A stretch of 64,000 nt of DNA from Silene latifolia (Eukaryota; Streptophyta; Magnoliopsida; Caryophyllales; Caryophyllaceae): contig NC_133538.1 in NCBI RefSeq assembly GCF_048544455.1, positions 448,955,311 through 449,019,310 of the forward strand, read 5' to 3'. Positions 12,481 through 24,424 of the stretch are shown piece by piece. Each line of letters opens with the position of its first letter. Position 1 is the stretch's first letter. The notes beneath the pieces are model-generated. The model had not been told where the DNA came from, made no database searches, and worked only from the letters and a program-made list of their open reading frames with translations. Both the position numbers and the translations under genes were made by a program.

Positions 12481-13530
12481 GAGTAGAACGTCATCTATGT
12501 CATGTTCCTCGACCAGACCAATGTATCATGCGGAGGAATAGAGACTCTTCCCGACCTCCTAGGTTCCTCAGGAATATTCACCGCAGCCGGGATTGAAGGA
12601 ATAGGTTCCTCCAATGGTTGCTCGGTGTTTGGTTCTGGAATCTCCGACAGGTCGAAGGTTCTATCACTCTTTGCATTCTCGAGAAATTCCTTCTCTAAGA
12701 ATGTCGCACTAGCCGCAACAAAAACACGTTGTTCGGTTGGCGAATAGAAGTAATGACCAAGTGTTCCTTTAGGATAACCTATAAAGAATGTCTTGACCGA
12801 TCGCGGGCCGAGCTTATCCTCGTGTCTCCACTTGACATAAGCCTCGCAGCCCCAAACCCGTATAAAGGACAAGTTAGGGACCGTTCCCTTCCATAGTTCA
12901 TATGGAGTCTTGTCAACAGCTTTAGACGGACTTCGGTTAAGTATTAGAGCGGCTGACAAAAGAGCATAACCCCATAATGAATCAGGTAAAACCGTGTGAC
13001 TCATCATGGATCGAACCATATCAAGTAGTGTTCGATTTCTCCGTTCGGACACACCATTCATTTGAGGTGTTCCGGTGGAGTTAAGCGTAAGGCAATCCCA
13101 CAATCTTTAAGGTGTTGATCAAACTCGTGAGAAAGATACTCGCCACCACGATCCGAACGTAGTGTTTTAATCTTTCTACCCAATAGGTTACGCACCCTAT
13201 TTTGGTATTCTTTGAATTTCTCAAAGGATTCACTTTTGTGCTTCATTAAGTAGACATAGCCATATCTACTCAAATCGTCCGTGAAAGTGATGAAATACCT
13301 ATAGCCTTCTCGTGCGGTGATTGACATAGGACCACATACATCCGTGTGTATGAGCCCTAATAGGTCAGCAGCGCGCATTCCAACACCTTTGAAGGAAATC
13401 CGAGTCATCTTACCGATGAGACATGATTCACACGTGCCAAATGATTGAAAATCAAAGGCCGAGATAGCTCCATGTTTGATGAGCTGCTTTACGCGTTTCT
13501 CATTAATGTGTCCCATACGGCGATGCCACG
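12481..13530 (-). pseudogene. pol: Inner copia integrase (broken)
   Basis: On the - strand, the zinc finger (RMGHINEKRVKQL, then TCESCLIGK) starts near 13516. It is followed by the DDE core with HTDVCGPM, RSDRGGEY and GVSERRNR, then the region toward RT at about 12500-12900. Integrase inserts the cDNA into the host chromosome. A frameshift near 13080 separates the second Asp from the Glu, and another near 13510 cuts it from the protease. The C-terminal part (FIGYPKGTLGHYFYSP and following) is intact here but shifted in the outer copy. Confidence 0.9.
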
Positions 13531-14896
13531 ATACGTTTGATCTTTGTCACCAACCTTTAACTTTTTATTCATTACGTGTAATATTTCCGTGGTCTGATCT
13601 AAAACATAAATTCCGTTCATGGAAACTGCCTTGCCGTAAATCATATCGTGTAATGAGAAAATGCAAGCATTATTTTCTATTACAAATGAAAAACCAAGTT
13701 TGTCAAGAGGAACCAAATAATGTTTTTCGAAAGACTAGGAACATAATAGCAATCATATAATGACAACTCAAATCCGCTAGGAAGCTGGATCACATATGTC
13801 CCCTTGGAGATGGCAGCTACTCTTGCTCCATTCCCAACACGCAGGTCCACCTCACCCTTTACGAGGGGTTCGATGTTTCGGAGCCCCTGCACATGATTAC
13901 ACAGATGAGAACCACAACCAGTATCAAGTACCCAAGTTCCGTAACTTGCGTGGTTAATCTCAATCATATGAATAAAAGTAGAAGAGAGAGAAGACATACC
14001 AACAGGTTTAACACGACCTGCCTTTAAGTCCTCATGATAAACAGGACATGTGCGTCTCCAATGCCCAATCTTGTGGCAATGGTGGCATTCCATGTTTTCA
14101 CTCTTGCTCTTTGTCATGCACGATGAGTTACTCGCCTCACCAGACCACTCTTCCCCCTGAACCCGACTTCTTGAACTTCGCCTTACCTACTGTTAGGTTT
14201 GCCGGAGCTTTGCCCTTACCTTTCCCTTTGTTTGACACAACGAGGACATCCTGTTTCGAACTCCCACTGAACTTCATGTCCTTCTCGGTCTGTACGAGAA
14301 GGGAGTGCAGTTCATGTGGGGTTTTCTTCAAATCATTCATATAGTAATTCGCTCTAAATTGCGAAAAACCATCGTGGAGTGAGTGAAGCATGCGGTCGAT
14401 AACTATGTTCTCGCTGATGTTACAGTTAAAGGTCTCCAGTTTCTCGACATTCTCAATCATCTTTGAGAATGTGTGGGCTAACCGGTTGGCCCTTCTGGAG
14501 TCTCGCATCAAAGAAGCGAGTGGTATGCTCATAGGTCACGATTCTCGGTGCTTTCGAGAATTCCTTAGTGAGCGTGGTGAAAATCTTGTTTGCACCTTGG
14601 GCTATGAAGCGTTTCTGCAAATTGGGTTCCATTGCAAAAATAAGTACGTTCTTCACCGCACCCGCTTCTAGAGCGAAATCGTTATACTTGTCGATTTCGC
14701 CAATTCCAACCGTGGGACACGGGTTTAACGGCATGGGCTCAAGCAGATATTTGAGCTTCCCGTCGGCGGCGCGATTCCGTAATGCCGCCTCCCGATCCGC
14801 GAAGTTGGATCCGTCATTCTTCGATCGAGTAGACTGATTCATCCGACTCATGAAGATCCTAAGCCATGACTCACGGTCCAATGTGGCACTTGGCAT
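13531..14896 (-). pseudogene. gag-pol: Inner copia gag and protease (broken)
   Basis: On the - strand, the first ATG that fits the family is at 14896. The Gag core continues to about 14460, where a frameshift occurs, and resumes to about 14140 in another frame. A Lys/Gly-rich linker leads to the zinc knuckle CHHCHKIGHWRRTC near 14090 and the protease motif WVLDTGCGSHL near 13930. A further frameshift lies near 13700. Gag packages the RNA, and protease cuts the polyprotein. At least three breaks make it non-functional. Confidence 0.9.
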
Positions 14897-16915
14897 TGGG
14901 TCGTTACTTGAACCACCATTTGTTGTTTAGCGATTTAAAACGTGATCTACACTTTGAAAAAGAAAGAAAAACAAAAACGAAATAAGCAACTCATCGAGGT
15001 GATTTAAGTCTATTTTAAAATTCATTTTAAACATGTAGACTCTCGCACTTGCATAATTGATCTCCCTCAAGAAAGATACAAGTGATCCCAAGACTCAATT
15101 TCTCGTAAATTGATAAGCCAATCTGTTTAGCTAATTCTTCCTAAGAATTCTTGGTCGATAGATTTACGTAAATCCTATCTATAGTCCACCATAATCACAG
15201 GATCGTACGAGTGACCATAGTGTTGAGATAAAATAGGTCAATCGGTTCAAACTTACCCGACGTAGAAGGGGTCATAGTATGCCTACCGACGAAGAAGGGA
15301 CTCATTGGAGTTTGACCTATAAAGACCGTTCTCAATTTTAGTTTATACGAGGAAGATCCCATCAACAAAATTATAATTCATTTTAAGTGAACAAATAACT
15401 AGCGTCTGTCGTGAATGAATTTATTTGGATGATGGCTTAAAATCGTGTGACATGAGAATGTCAATGAAAACTAACTCGTGACCTCTATATGTGTCAGTTT
15501 TCATGCAATAATTAGGTGGTTTGGTTTTTAGGCGGAATATGATGCATGTTATCGTTACGAAAAATAAATAAATGAATGCAATACGTAAATAAAAAATCCT
15601 AGTGTGGCCTATCCTAGTAAAGAAAAACATAAAACAACTTTGGAATCCACCGTTGGACCCGAGAAGCTTGTCTTGATGTTCCATCTTGATCCATGTAGCG
15701 GGAGTGAGCATCCGGTCTCCAACTTTAGTCTTCTCAAAAATTACAATTTAAAATTTACAAATATAAACCTATTTACATTCTAAATAAAAACTGTAATTAA
15801 AAGAAATAAAATGGAGATACGAGATCTCAAAATACAACCAAGACCGTGTTCCATCATTACGGTAACACGTTCTACTAAGGCCACACTAAGTTACAACCGT
15901 TTGCAAAATAATTAAATACGTAATTAAAAGGCATTCAAAAACATTCAAAATAAACTATAACGATAAATAAAATGCATCAACTAAAAATAAAATTATTCGT
16001 GACATAATTCCGTAATTATGTTTAATTTTTATCCAAACCACCAAAGATAATTAAAATTACATGACAAAACCGCTTCAGTCAAGTTAATTTTAATCCGAGA
16101 TAATCCGTTACAATAAATCATGTTAATGTAACTTTATTTTACGTGGGTGAACCGTTTCACTAATCAAGCGAGAGCATAAAAAAAACCGTTTTATGCATTA
16201 GAAAGGCCGAAAGAGAAAAACAAAAATTTTTTTTTTTTTTTTTTTTCTTCTGTACTGTTGACGTGAACAGTACCAGGGGCCTAAAAAAAAATTTTTTTTT
16301 TTTAAAACCGCAAAATGCCGTGAGCTTCTAGAGGCAAAAAAAAATTTTACGCGGCTCAAAACGTGAGCAAAGAAAGATCAAAACAAAACGGTTTGATTAA
16401 AACACAATTGCAATTTACTCTAATCCGGATTAAAATAAAAACAATTGACATGTTCTTTACCTTTTTGTTGTAATTATCGATTAAAACAACAAATCGCTAA
16501 GAACAACACGAAAACAAGAGATCGAACGATCTAACAAAAGTGTGTGGCACGCAAAACAATGCAAAAACAAGAAAAACAGGCCGTGAAACATGTAAAGGCC
16601 ACACGGTTTTCATGATTTTTCGAGACAAAAAAATTGTGCCACACGAAATTTTATGCAATCATTTTAACCGATCTTTAACATATAGCGATGAATATCGATT
16701 ACAAAGCAATATGCAAAGATCAAAAAACGAAAACAATGCGAAAACTTCAACCAAAACCGTGTACATGGACACGGTTCCCCAAAAAAAACGCAGCAAAGTA
16801 AAAATGCCGAGACAAAAAAAAAATCAGCCGAGCCATTTTTTTTTTTTTTTTTACCAAAATTCATCGATTTCAAAATCGTTTAATGAAAAACACATATAAA
16901 AATTTGCGTAACCTG
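14897..16915 (-). other. Untranslated leader of the inner copia
   Basis: This 2.0-kb leader is the reverse-oriented counterpart of 4851-6630. It has the same homopolymer tracts (a run of about 18 T at 16227-16245, others near 16290 and 16840). I see no supported coding sequence. Confidence 0.75.
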
Positions 16916-16927
16916 GCTCTGATACCA
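16916..16927 (-). promoter_or_regulatory. Primer binding site (initiator Met tRNA) of the inner copia
   Basis: On the - strand this reads TGGTATCAGAGC, two bases from the 5' LTR at 16930. It is identical to the outer copy's site. Confidence 0.93.
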
Positions 16928-16929
16928 CT

Positions 16930-17922
16930 TGTGGGTTAATATCCGTATACTACCCTTTAATTGTAGGATTATAACGCAAAATATATATGTAGTTTATAGT
17001 CATAAAACGAAAAACATGATGAAAACGATAAAGATGTAGAAATAACCTTCGGTCCTAGTGCAAAAGGCAATGAGAGATCAAGTTAGATCTCCTCCTAATC
17101 GTTGCACCCAAGATATCCGAGTAATGCCCTTGTGCTAGAGATAATCCCCTAATTGCCTTGCAATATCGAGGGGATTGTTTTGTGAGTTTGTGTAGGATGA
17201 GAGATCCGGAATTTTGGGAGGCACAATTCCCAAAACCCTAATTATTTTTGTCAAATGAAAAATTAGGTTAGACAAAGAGGAGAGAACTCCCCTTTTGTCT
17301 TGTGATGGCTCGGCCAAACCGTGGAGAGGGAGCCTCATGGGCTTTCTAATTTCCTCTTCACTTAAACTTGTGGTCCGGTCCATAGCTTACTAAGTGTGTA
17401 CGACGCGGTTTCATTATAAACTGTTATCGGTTATCGGAAATTAAGGCATCAACTAATAATACGGGTCAGTTGAATTCTTAATACATGTCCGACAAAACAG
17501 TATTGTATAATTATATTCAATACACATTTAATTAAATATAAAACGTTTATATTCAATTTTACGAATTAACTGATTAATTCGCCTTTAGCCCATGATATTT
17601 AATCCGTATTAAATATAAGATCTCAACATCACATTTTGACTAATTTATTAGTCAAATAACTCAGACTAACTGGTTAGTCAAATTTGGCATCTACATGACT
17701 GTATTTTCATACCGTCACATCACTCAAGACGTATCCTATAGGTGTGACTTTTAGGGACCAGTTGATCACCGCCATCTGTATGACAATAACGTCAAACTTA
17801 TCTAGCAAGCCAACCGTTATTGATAAACGTGGATCAACTGATTATGATACAAAGTATACCCTTTGATCCTTTTAGAGGTTTATAAGTCCTTGCACTAACT
17901 GTTAAGGACACTAACCCCAACA
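16930..17922 (-). repeat. 5' LTR of the inner copia
   Basis: This 993-base LTR is nearly identical to 9038-10030 and is followed by the ACATA duplication. Confidence 0.95.
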
Positions 17923-17927
17923 ACATA

Positions 17928-19185
17928 GATGACATTCTACTCTTAACGAGTAGTGAACCCGCAACCTATAAAGGTGCCATGACTAGTTCTGACTCAAAGC
18001 TATGGCTTGAGGCCATGCAATCCGAGATGGACTCCATGTATGAGAACAACGTATGGGATCTTGTTGACTTACCTGCTAAGGTTCGTCCCCTTCAATGCAA
18101 ATGGCTTTACAAGATAAAGCATTCTGTGGAAGGTCAACAAGATATCTATAAAGCACGACTAGTTGCTAAAGGTTTCACCCAAGTGCCAGGTTTGCACTAC
18201 GATGAAATTTTTGCACTCGTAGTCATGCTGCGTTCCATTCGGATTATCTTAGCGATTGCCGCTTTTCATGACTATGAAATTTGGCAGATGGATGTGAAAA
18301 CCGCCTTCTTAAACGGTTTTTTGGAGGAAGAGTTGTACATAGTACAACCCGAAGGTTTCATCGATCCTGAACATCCTAAGAAAGTGTGCAAGCTTAAGCG
18401 TTCCATTTATGGACTTAAGCAAGCTTCTAGGAGTTGGAATCATCGTTTCGACCAAGTGATAAAAGAAAATGGATTTACTCGATCGGTCTATATATCAAGT
18501 CGAGTGGGAGCAAGATTGTTTTCCTAATATTGTATGTTGATGACATACTCCTGATTGGAAATGACATACCTCTCTTAACTTCGGTAAAAGTATGGTTGAA
18601 GAACCATTTCCAGATGAAAGATCTGGGTGAGGCGCAAAGAATTTTGGGCATCCGTATCTATCGAGATAGATCACGACGGATGTTATCTCTCAGTCAGGAG
18701 TCTTATATAGACAAGATACTAGAGAGATTCAGCATGACTAACTCCAAAAAGGGGTTTCTTCCTATGGCTCAAGGGGTGCATTTGAGCAAGTCTCAGGCAC
18801 CACAAACACCGGAAGAGAAAGAGCGCATAACACGGATTCATTATGCCTCGGCAATAGGATCAATCATGTATGCCATGATATGCACACATCCGGACGTAGC
18901 ATATGCATTGAGTATGACAAGTCGATTCCAACAGCATCCAGGTGAATCACATTGGATGGCTGTCAAGAACATTCTTAAGTACCAACGGAGGACTAAAGAT
19001 TGGGCATTGACTTATGGAGGCGATCAAAAGCTATGCGCAACCGGTTACGCAGATGCTAGCTTCCAAACGGATCGAGATGACTCGAAATCTCAGCCTGGAT
19101 TCGTTTTTACTCTTAATGGCGCTGCAGTCAGCTGGAAGAGTTCCAAACAAAGTGTTACAGCAGATTCTACGACTGAGTCCGAGTA
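17928..19185 (+). pseudogene. pol: Outer copia reverse transcriptase and N-terminal RNase H (broken)
   Basis: This resumes the outer polyprotein after the inner insertion. RT begins near 17980 with LWLEAMQSEMDSM. It contains WQMDVKTAFLNG, CKLKRSIYGLKQASR and the catalytic LYVDDILLIGND near 18530. A deletion of about 13 bases near 18485, relative to the inner copy, shifts the frame between the connection region and the YVDD box. RNase H starts near 19030 (GYADASFQTDRDD) and reaches the ESEYY active-site segment. There it is split by the gypsy-type element at 19191. Its remainder is at 26160-26488. Confidence 0.92.
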
Positions 19186-19190
19186 CTATG

Positions 19191-20924
19191 TGATACGTGT
19201 CGTTAAGCGTATACAAATTAATAATTTATAAAACCTATCTTAACCTCAAAAATATAAACATAGTAAAGGATAAGTAGGGTCGATCCCACGGAGAGACTGG
19301 AAAATTAATTAACTATTAAGTACTTTTATTCACTAACTTACATATATACCATTTATTTACATATTTACGGCTATTAACATTATGTACGATTAGGGGGGGT
19401 TTCATTGTAGTTTTGAACTAAACTAACAGAACTAAATACTAAAGCTAGACGCGAAGTTAAATACCCCATTTAGCTCATATTCTTATGGTAATTTTAGCTT
19501 GTCAACCGATTATTGTTTACGTCAAATCTTAAGTATATTTATAGATTAATTGCGGAATCCAAGATAACAAGAACTCCCTATCTTCTCTTAGATTACAACC
19601 GACCTGAACTAAGCCTAGACCGATTCTTAACTAACCGAGCGATGTAAGTTTGTCGCGCCTTACTAAAGACCGTATTAGAAGCATTATCGAACCAAGAAGA
19701 CATCATTAACCCAATTAATCCCTTCAGTGTCGTCACTACCTAAAGATTAATAGACCAAATTTTACTCCTAACTTAAACTAACCCCAATTCGCAGAGATCA
19801 ATCTAAGGTAGCCGCCACTCGTATTATGCAACTCGAACTAAGCCGAATCACACAAATAGCGAGTATACAATTCCAATCATAATAAGATAACAAATTACCA
19901 CTGAAAATTGCAACTGTCAATAAAGATTGAGTAAAGCTTTGGATACAAATTACTGAACGATTAACAATTAAACAACAACGGTTTCAATTACTAAAATTAA
20001 TCAACGAAAATAAACCATAAATTGAATACAAGAGAGGTAGAGAGAACTTAATTAGTGCCCGGAACTTGTAGTCGGATCATCGGATGTCGCACCTCAGAAA
20101 CCGCCCCAAATTCGCCCTTACTCGATCGTGTGCTAAGATTCCGACCGGGTACAGTCTCCTACGGCTCTCACGACCCAATTAGGTCTCAAATCGTCACACA
20201 ATATCGCTCAATATCTGGGAAATATGTGGGTAATTCGGCTCCCTTCGGCTCGCCCTCCATTTCTGACGGAGAACATTGGTATTTATACTTGATTAGGGAT
20301 CAAGTTTTGTGAGATATAAGATAGATTTTGTGAGTAAAATATGGGAAGAGATTGAATTTGAGAATCCAGACGGAGTTGGGGTTTCCATCGTTGTGCTTTT
20401 CGTGAATCCAGTAGCTTCCATTTGCTCCTCACAAGATTCTCCTCTTTCTCTCATTATTGTTCACTTGGTCTTTCTTGGTTTTGGTCGTATCACATATTCA
20501 CATTGATGCATAAGTCAGACTTTGGGCCTTCTTATTATATTAGTCCACGTAAAATCTACAACGCACTTTATCTCTTCATTTCATGGGCTGCCAATTTCGT
20601 GATTAATTAAAAATTACGTACGTACCTGCTTGCGTGTTTCTTTATTTCCTATGCTTTGCTTATTATTTTGTTCCTCGATTTGTTTTACAGATACTCGCGT
20701 TATACTTTTGATCCATTAAGCGCGTCATTCGGCCCATTCTCTTATGTCTTGTAATCTGCTACACCAAAACACACTAAATAAGCCCATTTACATTTAAAAT
20801 AATAATAACATTAATTAAATCTCGAAACTAACGAATATATAATAATATGGCTCAAATAATGCGAATGACGACACTAACAATATACGGATATGGGATAAAA
20901 ACATATATAATTATGGGCTTATCA
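19191..20924 (-). repeat. 3' LTR of the non-autonomous gypsy-type element
   Basis: This is a 1.73-kb LTR. Short reading frames at 20055-20610 recur at 25315-25840 only because the LTRs are duplicates. I see no protein evidence. Confidence 0.93.
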
Positions 20925-20940
20925 AATTCCCCCACACTTT
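20925..20940 (-). promoter_or_regulatory. Polypurine tract of the gypsy-type element
   Basis: The + strand sequence AAATTCCCCCACACTT directly next to the left LTR is a purine tract on the - strand. This fixes the left LTR as the 3' LTR. Confidence 0.75.
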
Positions 20941-21417
20941 GCTTATTGTCGCCCTCGACAATAACAAATCATGAGCTATAAGTAAATTATCAACCTCAGA
21001 GATTTTAGACTTAACTAAACAAGTTTATCGACGACAAACTAAAACATTTTTAGAAATCACTTTATTTAAGTTAGTGAGTCAACGAAAACATTTCTAGTTA
21101 GATTAGAAAGTAACATATTCCAAATTTTCCCTCCACTCCAAACTATACAACCAACTAATTAGCCAACATAAATATTTTAAACCGCTTCTAAATTACAATG
21201 ATAAATAAATGCTTTAGCAATACACTCGGTCCAACTATCTTCGTGCGCATGTGCGAAGTGTATCGACTCGTAGAGGAAGGGCTCAGCAGTTTAAGGTCCT
21301 AGGGAAAGGGGATTTACTTTCTTGTACATAGTACGAGGATCGTTCTCCCGAGCATTCAAGTGTATCCGTCATACCTCAATTAACTTACCCACCAATCCAC
21401 AACCATCACATTGTCAT

Positions 21418-21485
21418 TCACGTTTTTTTCTTCATTTCTTTCTTTCATTTTCACTTTTTTTTTTTTTTTCCTTCTTTTTTCTTCT

Positions 21486-21523
<38 letters not shown>

Positions 21524-21525
21524 CA
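21418..21525. repeat. T/C-rich low-complexity tract
   Basis: This is about 108 bases of nearly pure pyrimidine on the + strand, ending in an uninterrupted T run of more than 30 bases. Phe-rich reading frames across it are artefacts. Confidence 0.9.
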
Positions 21526-21796
21526 ATTCCACCCTTCACATTTCGTACCCGTGGATATATCCAGTGTCCCTTGTAGCGAGCTTTCGACCAATGGATCCCG
21601 CCCATCCGGACAAGTCATTAGGCATTCTCCCAATACATTGAGTGGGTTCCCCTAAGGGTCTAATCACTCGGGCACCGAATAGAATTGAGGTCAAGAACTT
21701 AAAGCGGGAGTCACCTATGAAAGTAAATTGGTTAATAAGACCGGCTTACGCTCCCACACTCTAGAGTCAATGAAAAGTGTAATAAAGATCACAAAT

Positions 21797-21992
21797 TCTT
21801 CTTTGTGACGGCACATATCCGTCACTCTTGAGTGACGGATACCATTTTACCTCATAAAGTACCCACTTTTTCTCTCTCTGCAACACTATTTATGTGGTCC
21901 CCTTTCTCCACTAACCCATTTTGTTACCATTTTTACTCACAAAATATCCGCCATAAATGGTAACCCGTCACAAGGGAGACCAATTGAATAAA
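21797..21992. mobile_element. MITE-like element with inverted ends and central hairpin
   Basis: The left end contains CTTTGTGACGG and the right end CCCGTCACAAGGG, imperfect inverted repeats about 190 bases apart. Near the left end ATCCGTCACTC and GAGTGACGGAT form a perfect short-loop hairpin. It is non-coding. AATT is present on both sides but the exact ends and target duplication are uncertain, so I do not assign a superfamily. Confidence 0.5.
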
Positions 21993-24401
21993 GATAACCA
22001 AAGTAAGTGCTTTATAATTCTAATTTAAAGGAGACTTAAAATATGTATGTCACTTAATTAATCAATCCAAGTTCAAAATGGAGGAAAAACTCATGTATAT
22101 ACGACTTCAAAACATTTTTACAGTACTTCTAATATTAGTGAAATTATTTTTAAGTTAGTATTTTTGAAAAGCTGTTAGATTAGAGCTTGTCGTCGACTCC
22201 CTAGTCTAATCAGTCCAATAAGCATAGAGTTGTTAACTTTTAAAAATCGAATTTAACAAACAATAGCATTGATTAATTTCCCACGTGACTGCAGGGTTAC
22301 TCCACATATACCATTCACTATTAATCAATATAACTTCCAGTACTAAGATACCACTAATTTCAGCAAATCAAGCACTAAACTATCCATAATCCAATGACAA
22401 TGGCTCAATAATTTATCCCATAGATACAGTGGTTACGCCTGCAAATTTTAAATTGAACCCATTTTCCACAATATTTGCTAGGTCTGTCATAAGTTCACCA
22501 TCAGCACCATAAATTTCAATTTAAACCATTTTTCATGAACTTTAGCTCGCCTCTCCCCCACACTTAAATTCGACATCGTCCTCGATGTTTAAATGAACAA
22601 CCAGCATATATAATAAATATAAGAGGGAGTGAGGCACTTAGCGGATTCAAATGAAGCATTCACAGCAAGATGCTCCATCTTTTGTAGCATTTCGTCACAG
22701 CAGCCGAGTATGCCATCAGTAGCAGCAGCACAGATTGAGAAGCTCGTAAGTGATTGTGTCAGCCTCCAGTAGGGCTGATCGACTTCTACCCATGGCATCG
22801 AGCAAGGCAGCAGTGCCTTCTCATTCAAGTTGAGTCCCGACAGCTACGTCTGTCCCAATTCCTGCAAAATGAAACACTCGACCCAGACAAGTGAAATACG
22901 GAGGTGGCAAAATACCCAAATTACCAGCAGCATTTTTTTATTTTTTACCTAAACTAATTTTTTTTTTTTTTTGTGCAACCGACACTATTAACATCCCTCT
23001 ACAAAGGTTGCGAAACTCAGGGAGGCACTTAAGCCGACTCAACTAAGTAACTTATAAAGCATATTAAATAAACACACATGAAAGCAATAAATTATTAAGC
23101 TTGGGTTGCCTCCCAAGAAGCGCCTTGGTTTATGTCGTGGCTCGACATACTCCTATGTCCTCAAAAATCAGTCAGCTCAATCATCTATGTCTTCCGAAAA
23201 TCATCTTATCAATTGACCTCAAGCACCATCTTGTTAAATACCAGCAATTATATGTCTTTCACCTCAAATTTTCCTTCCTGCCATTCAAAGTGTCACTGAA
23301 CCATAACATTCTATTAGTACCCAAAATTTCAGATTAGCCCACTAGTTGCTCTTTCATTTCAACTTACTCAAAACTCGACTTCTAATTCAGTTCAGACACT
23401 AATAAGATCTCATTTTTTTCTCAACAACAACCGCTAACATTCAAACAGTACTCATTTTTCCATCAACCGTACCCAGTAATTACAGCTTAAAACCTCAATG
23501 ATTTCCTCAAATATCGGCTCGAACAAGCATTCTAAGTAAATTCATCCAACAATATTTGAGCACTCATTAGCTCGTACAATTTTCACATAACATTTCTCAA
23601 TATTTCCAGAAATGAAACTAACCACCAGCACTTTAGTTTCTTAAAACCTCATAATTCTCCTATTCTTCTAATAAATAATGAGATTCCTCAACCATCTGCT
23701 CAAGAGTCTCCAAAATACCAATATTCTGATTATTTTTCGTCCAATAGCGTCAACATGTATATATTCCCGAATAATATCGCAAGCATGGCTAGCTAACTAA
23801 CAGAAATTTAGCGTAAATGCATGAAATACTCCTCCCCCACACTTACTTTGAACCACAGTGTAGATTATACCAAGACAGAGGAAGGCTAGCCATCATAATA
23901 GTACTGACTTCTTATGCCATTAAACGATGAAATATAACAAAGCCTCAAGCAAACGTAGACTAAACAGACATGTAGGTAGCTTGACTGCATGACTCAGCTA
24001 TAAGTACATCCGTTTACTCGTTGGGTGTCAGACAACAATAAATTTCCTAACAATGACCATCTTATAACTTAAGGCACTTTAGCCTTTTTTTTATTTCTCA
24101 CCCAAATCAGAATGGCCAAGTTTGTTTCTAGCTCAAGGTTTAAACACAAGTCCGACTTAAACTATATAGACACCTAACTCACAAACTTAAGACATTAATA
24201 TTGCTACAAGTACACAAGTTTAGGAAAGTTAGACTAGCAGGACAGTAACATAGGCAGAACATGAAAGCAAACAGCATGAAAAAAAAAATGTTAGGAAACA
24301 TGCCCTCAATTCATAATTTCTACCTAAAGGAATCCAACTAAAAATCGGAAGTTAGTGTCAAAATTTACAAAATATATAGAAAATTAATTCTAACATCAAT
24401 C

Positions 24402-24419
24402 TCCCCGGCAACGGCGCCA
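24402..24419 (-). promoter_or_regulatory. Primer binding site (tRNA-Asp type) of the gypsy-type element
   Basis: The + strand reads TCCCCGGCAACGGCGCCA. Its complement, TGGCGCC followed by GTTGCCGGGGA, is the primer site typical of Athila-like Ty3/gypsy elements. It lies five bases from the 5' LTR at 24425. Confidence 0.9.
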
Positions 24420-24424
24420 AAATT

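Larger units (their letters stand above)
9038..17922 (-). mobile_element. Ty1/copia LTR retrotransposon (inner copy, same family, opposite orientation)
   Basis: The element is 8,885 bases with 993-base LTRs (9038-10030 and 16930-17922) and a perfect ACATA duplication (9033-9037 and 17923-17927). It lies between the integrase and RT regions of the outer copia. Primer site, 3' purine tract and complete gag-pol order are all readable on the - strand. Gag-pol resembles the outer copy very closely: a roughly 120-base stretch of protease compared by eye differs at only a few positions. The LTRs are related but clearly distinct from those of the outer copy, so this is a sister subfamily. The two LTRs differ at about seven sites by eye, so insertion was recent. 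Confidence 0.95.
20941..24401 (-). other. Non-coding interior of the gypsy-type element
   Basis: There are 3.5 kb with no gag, protease, RT or integrase in any frame. Recognisable contents are a long T/C tract at 21418-21525, a MITE-like insertion at 21797-21992, a second T run near 22960, and the sequence GGTTGCCTCCCAAGAAGCGC at 23104-23123. I recall that last sequence from other plant LTR derivatives of this kind but cannot verify it here. Confidence 0.75.

Noticed and set aside
20055..20610. Three small reading frames repeated exactly at 25315-25840
   Set aside because: Both sets lie in the paired LTRs of one element, so the repetition reflects LTR duplication and not a conserved gene.
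21322..21641. Phe-rich reading frames
   Set aside because: They are translations of the long T/C tract.
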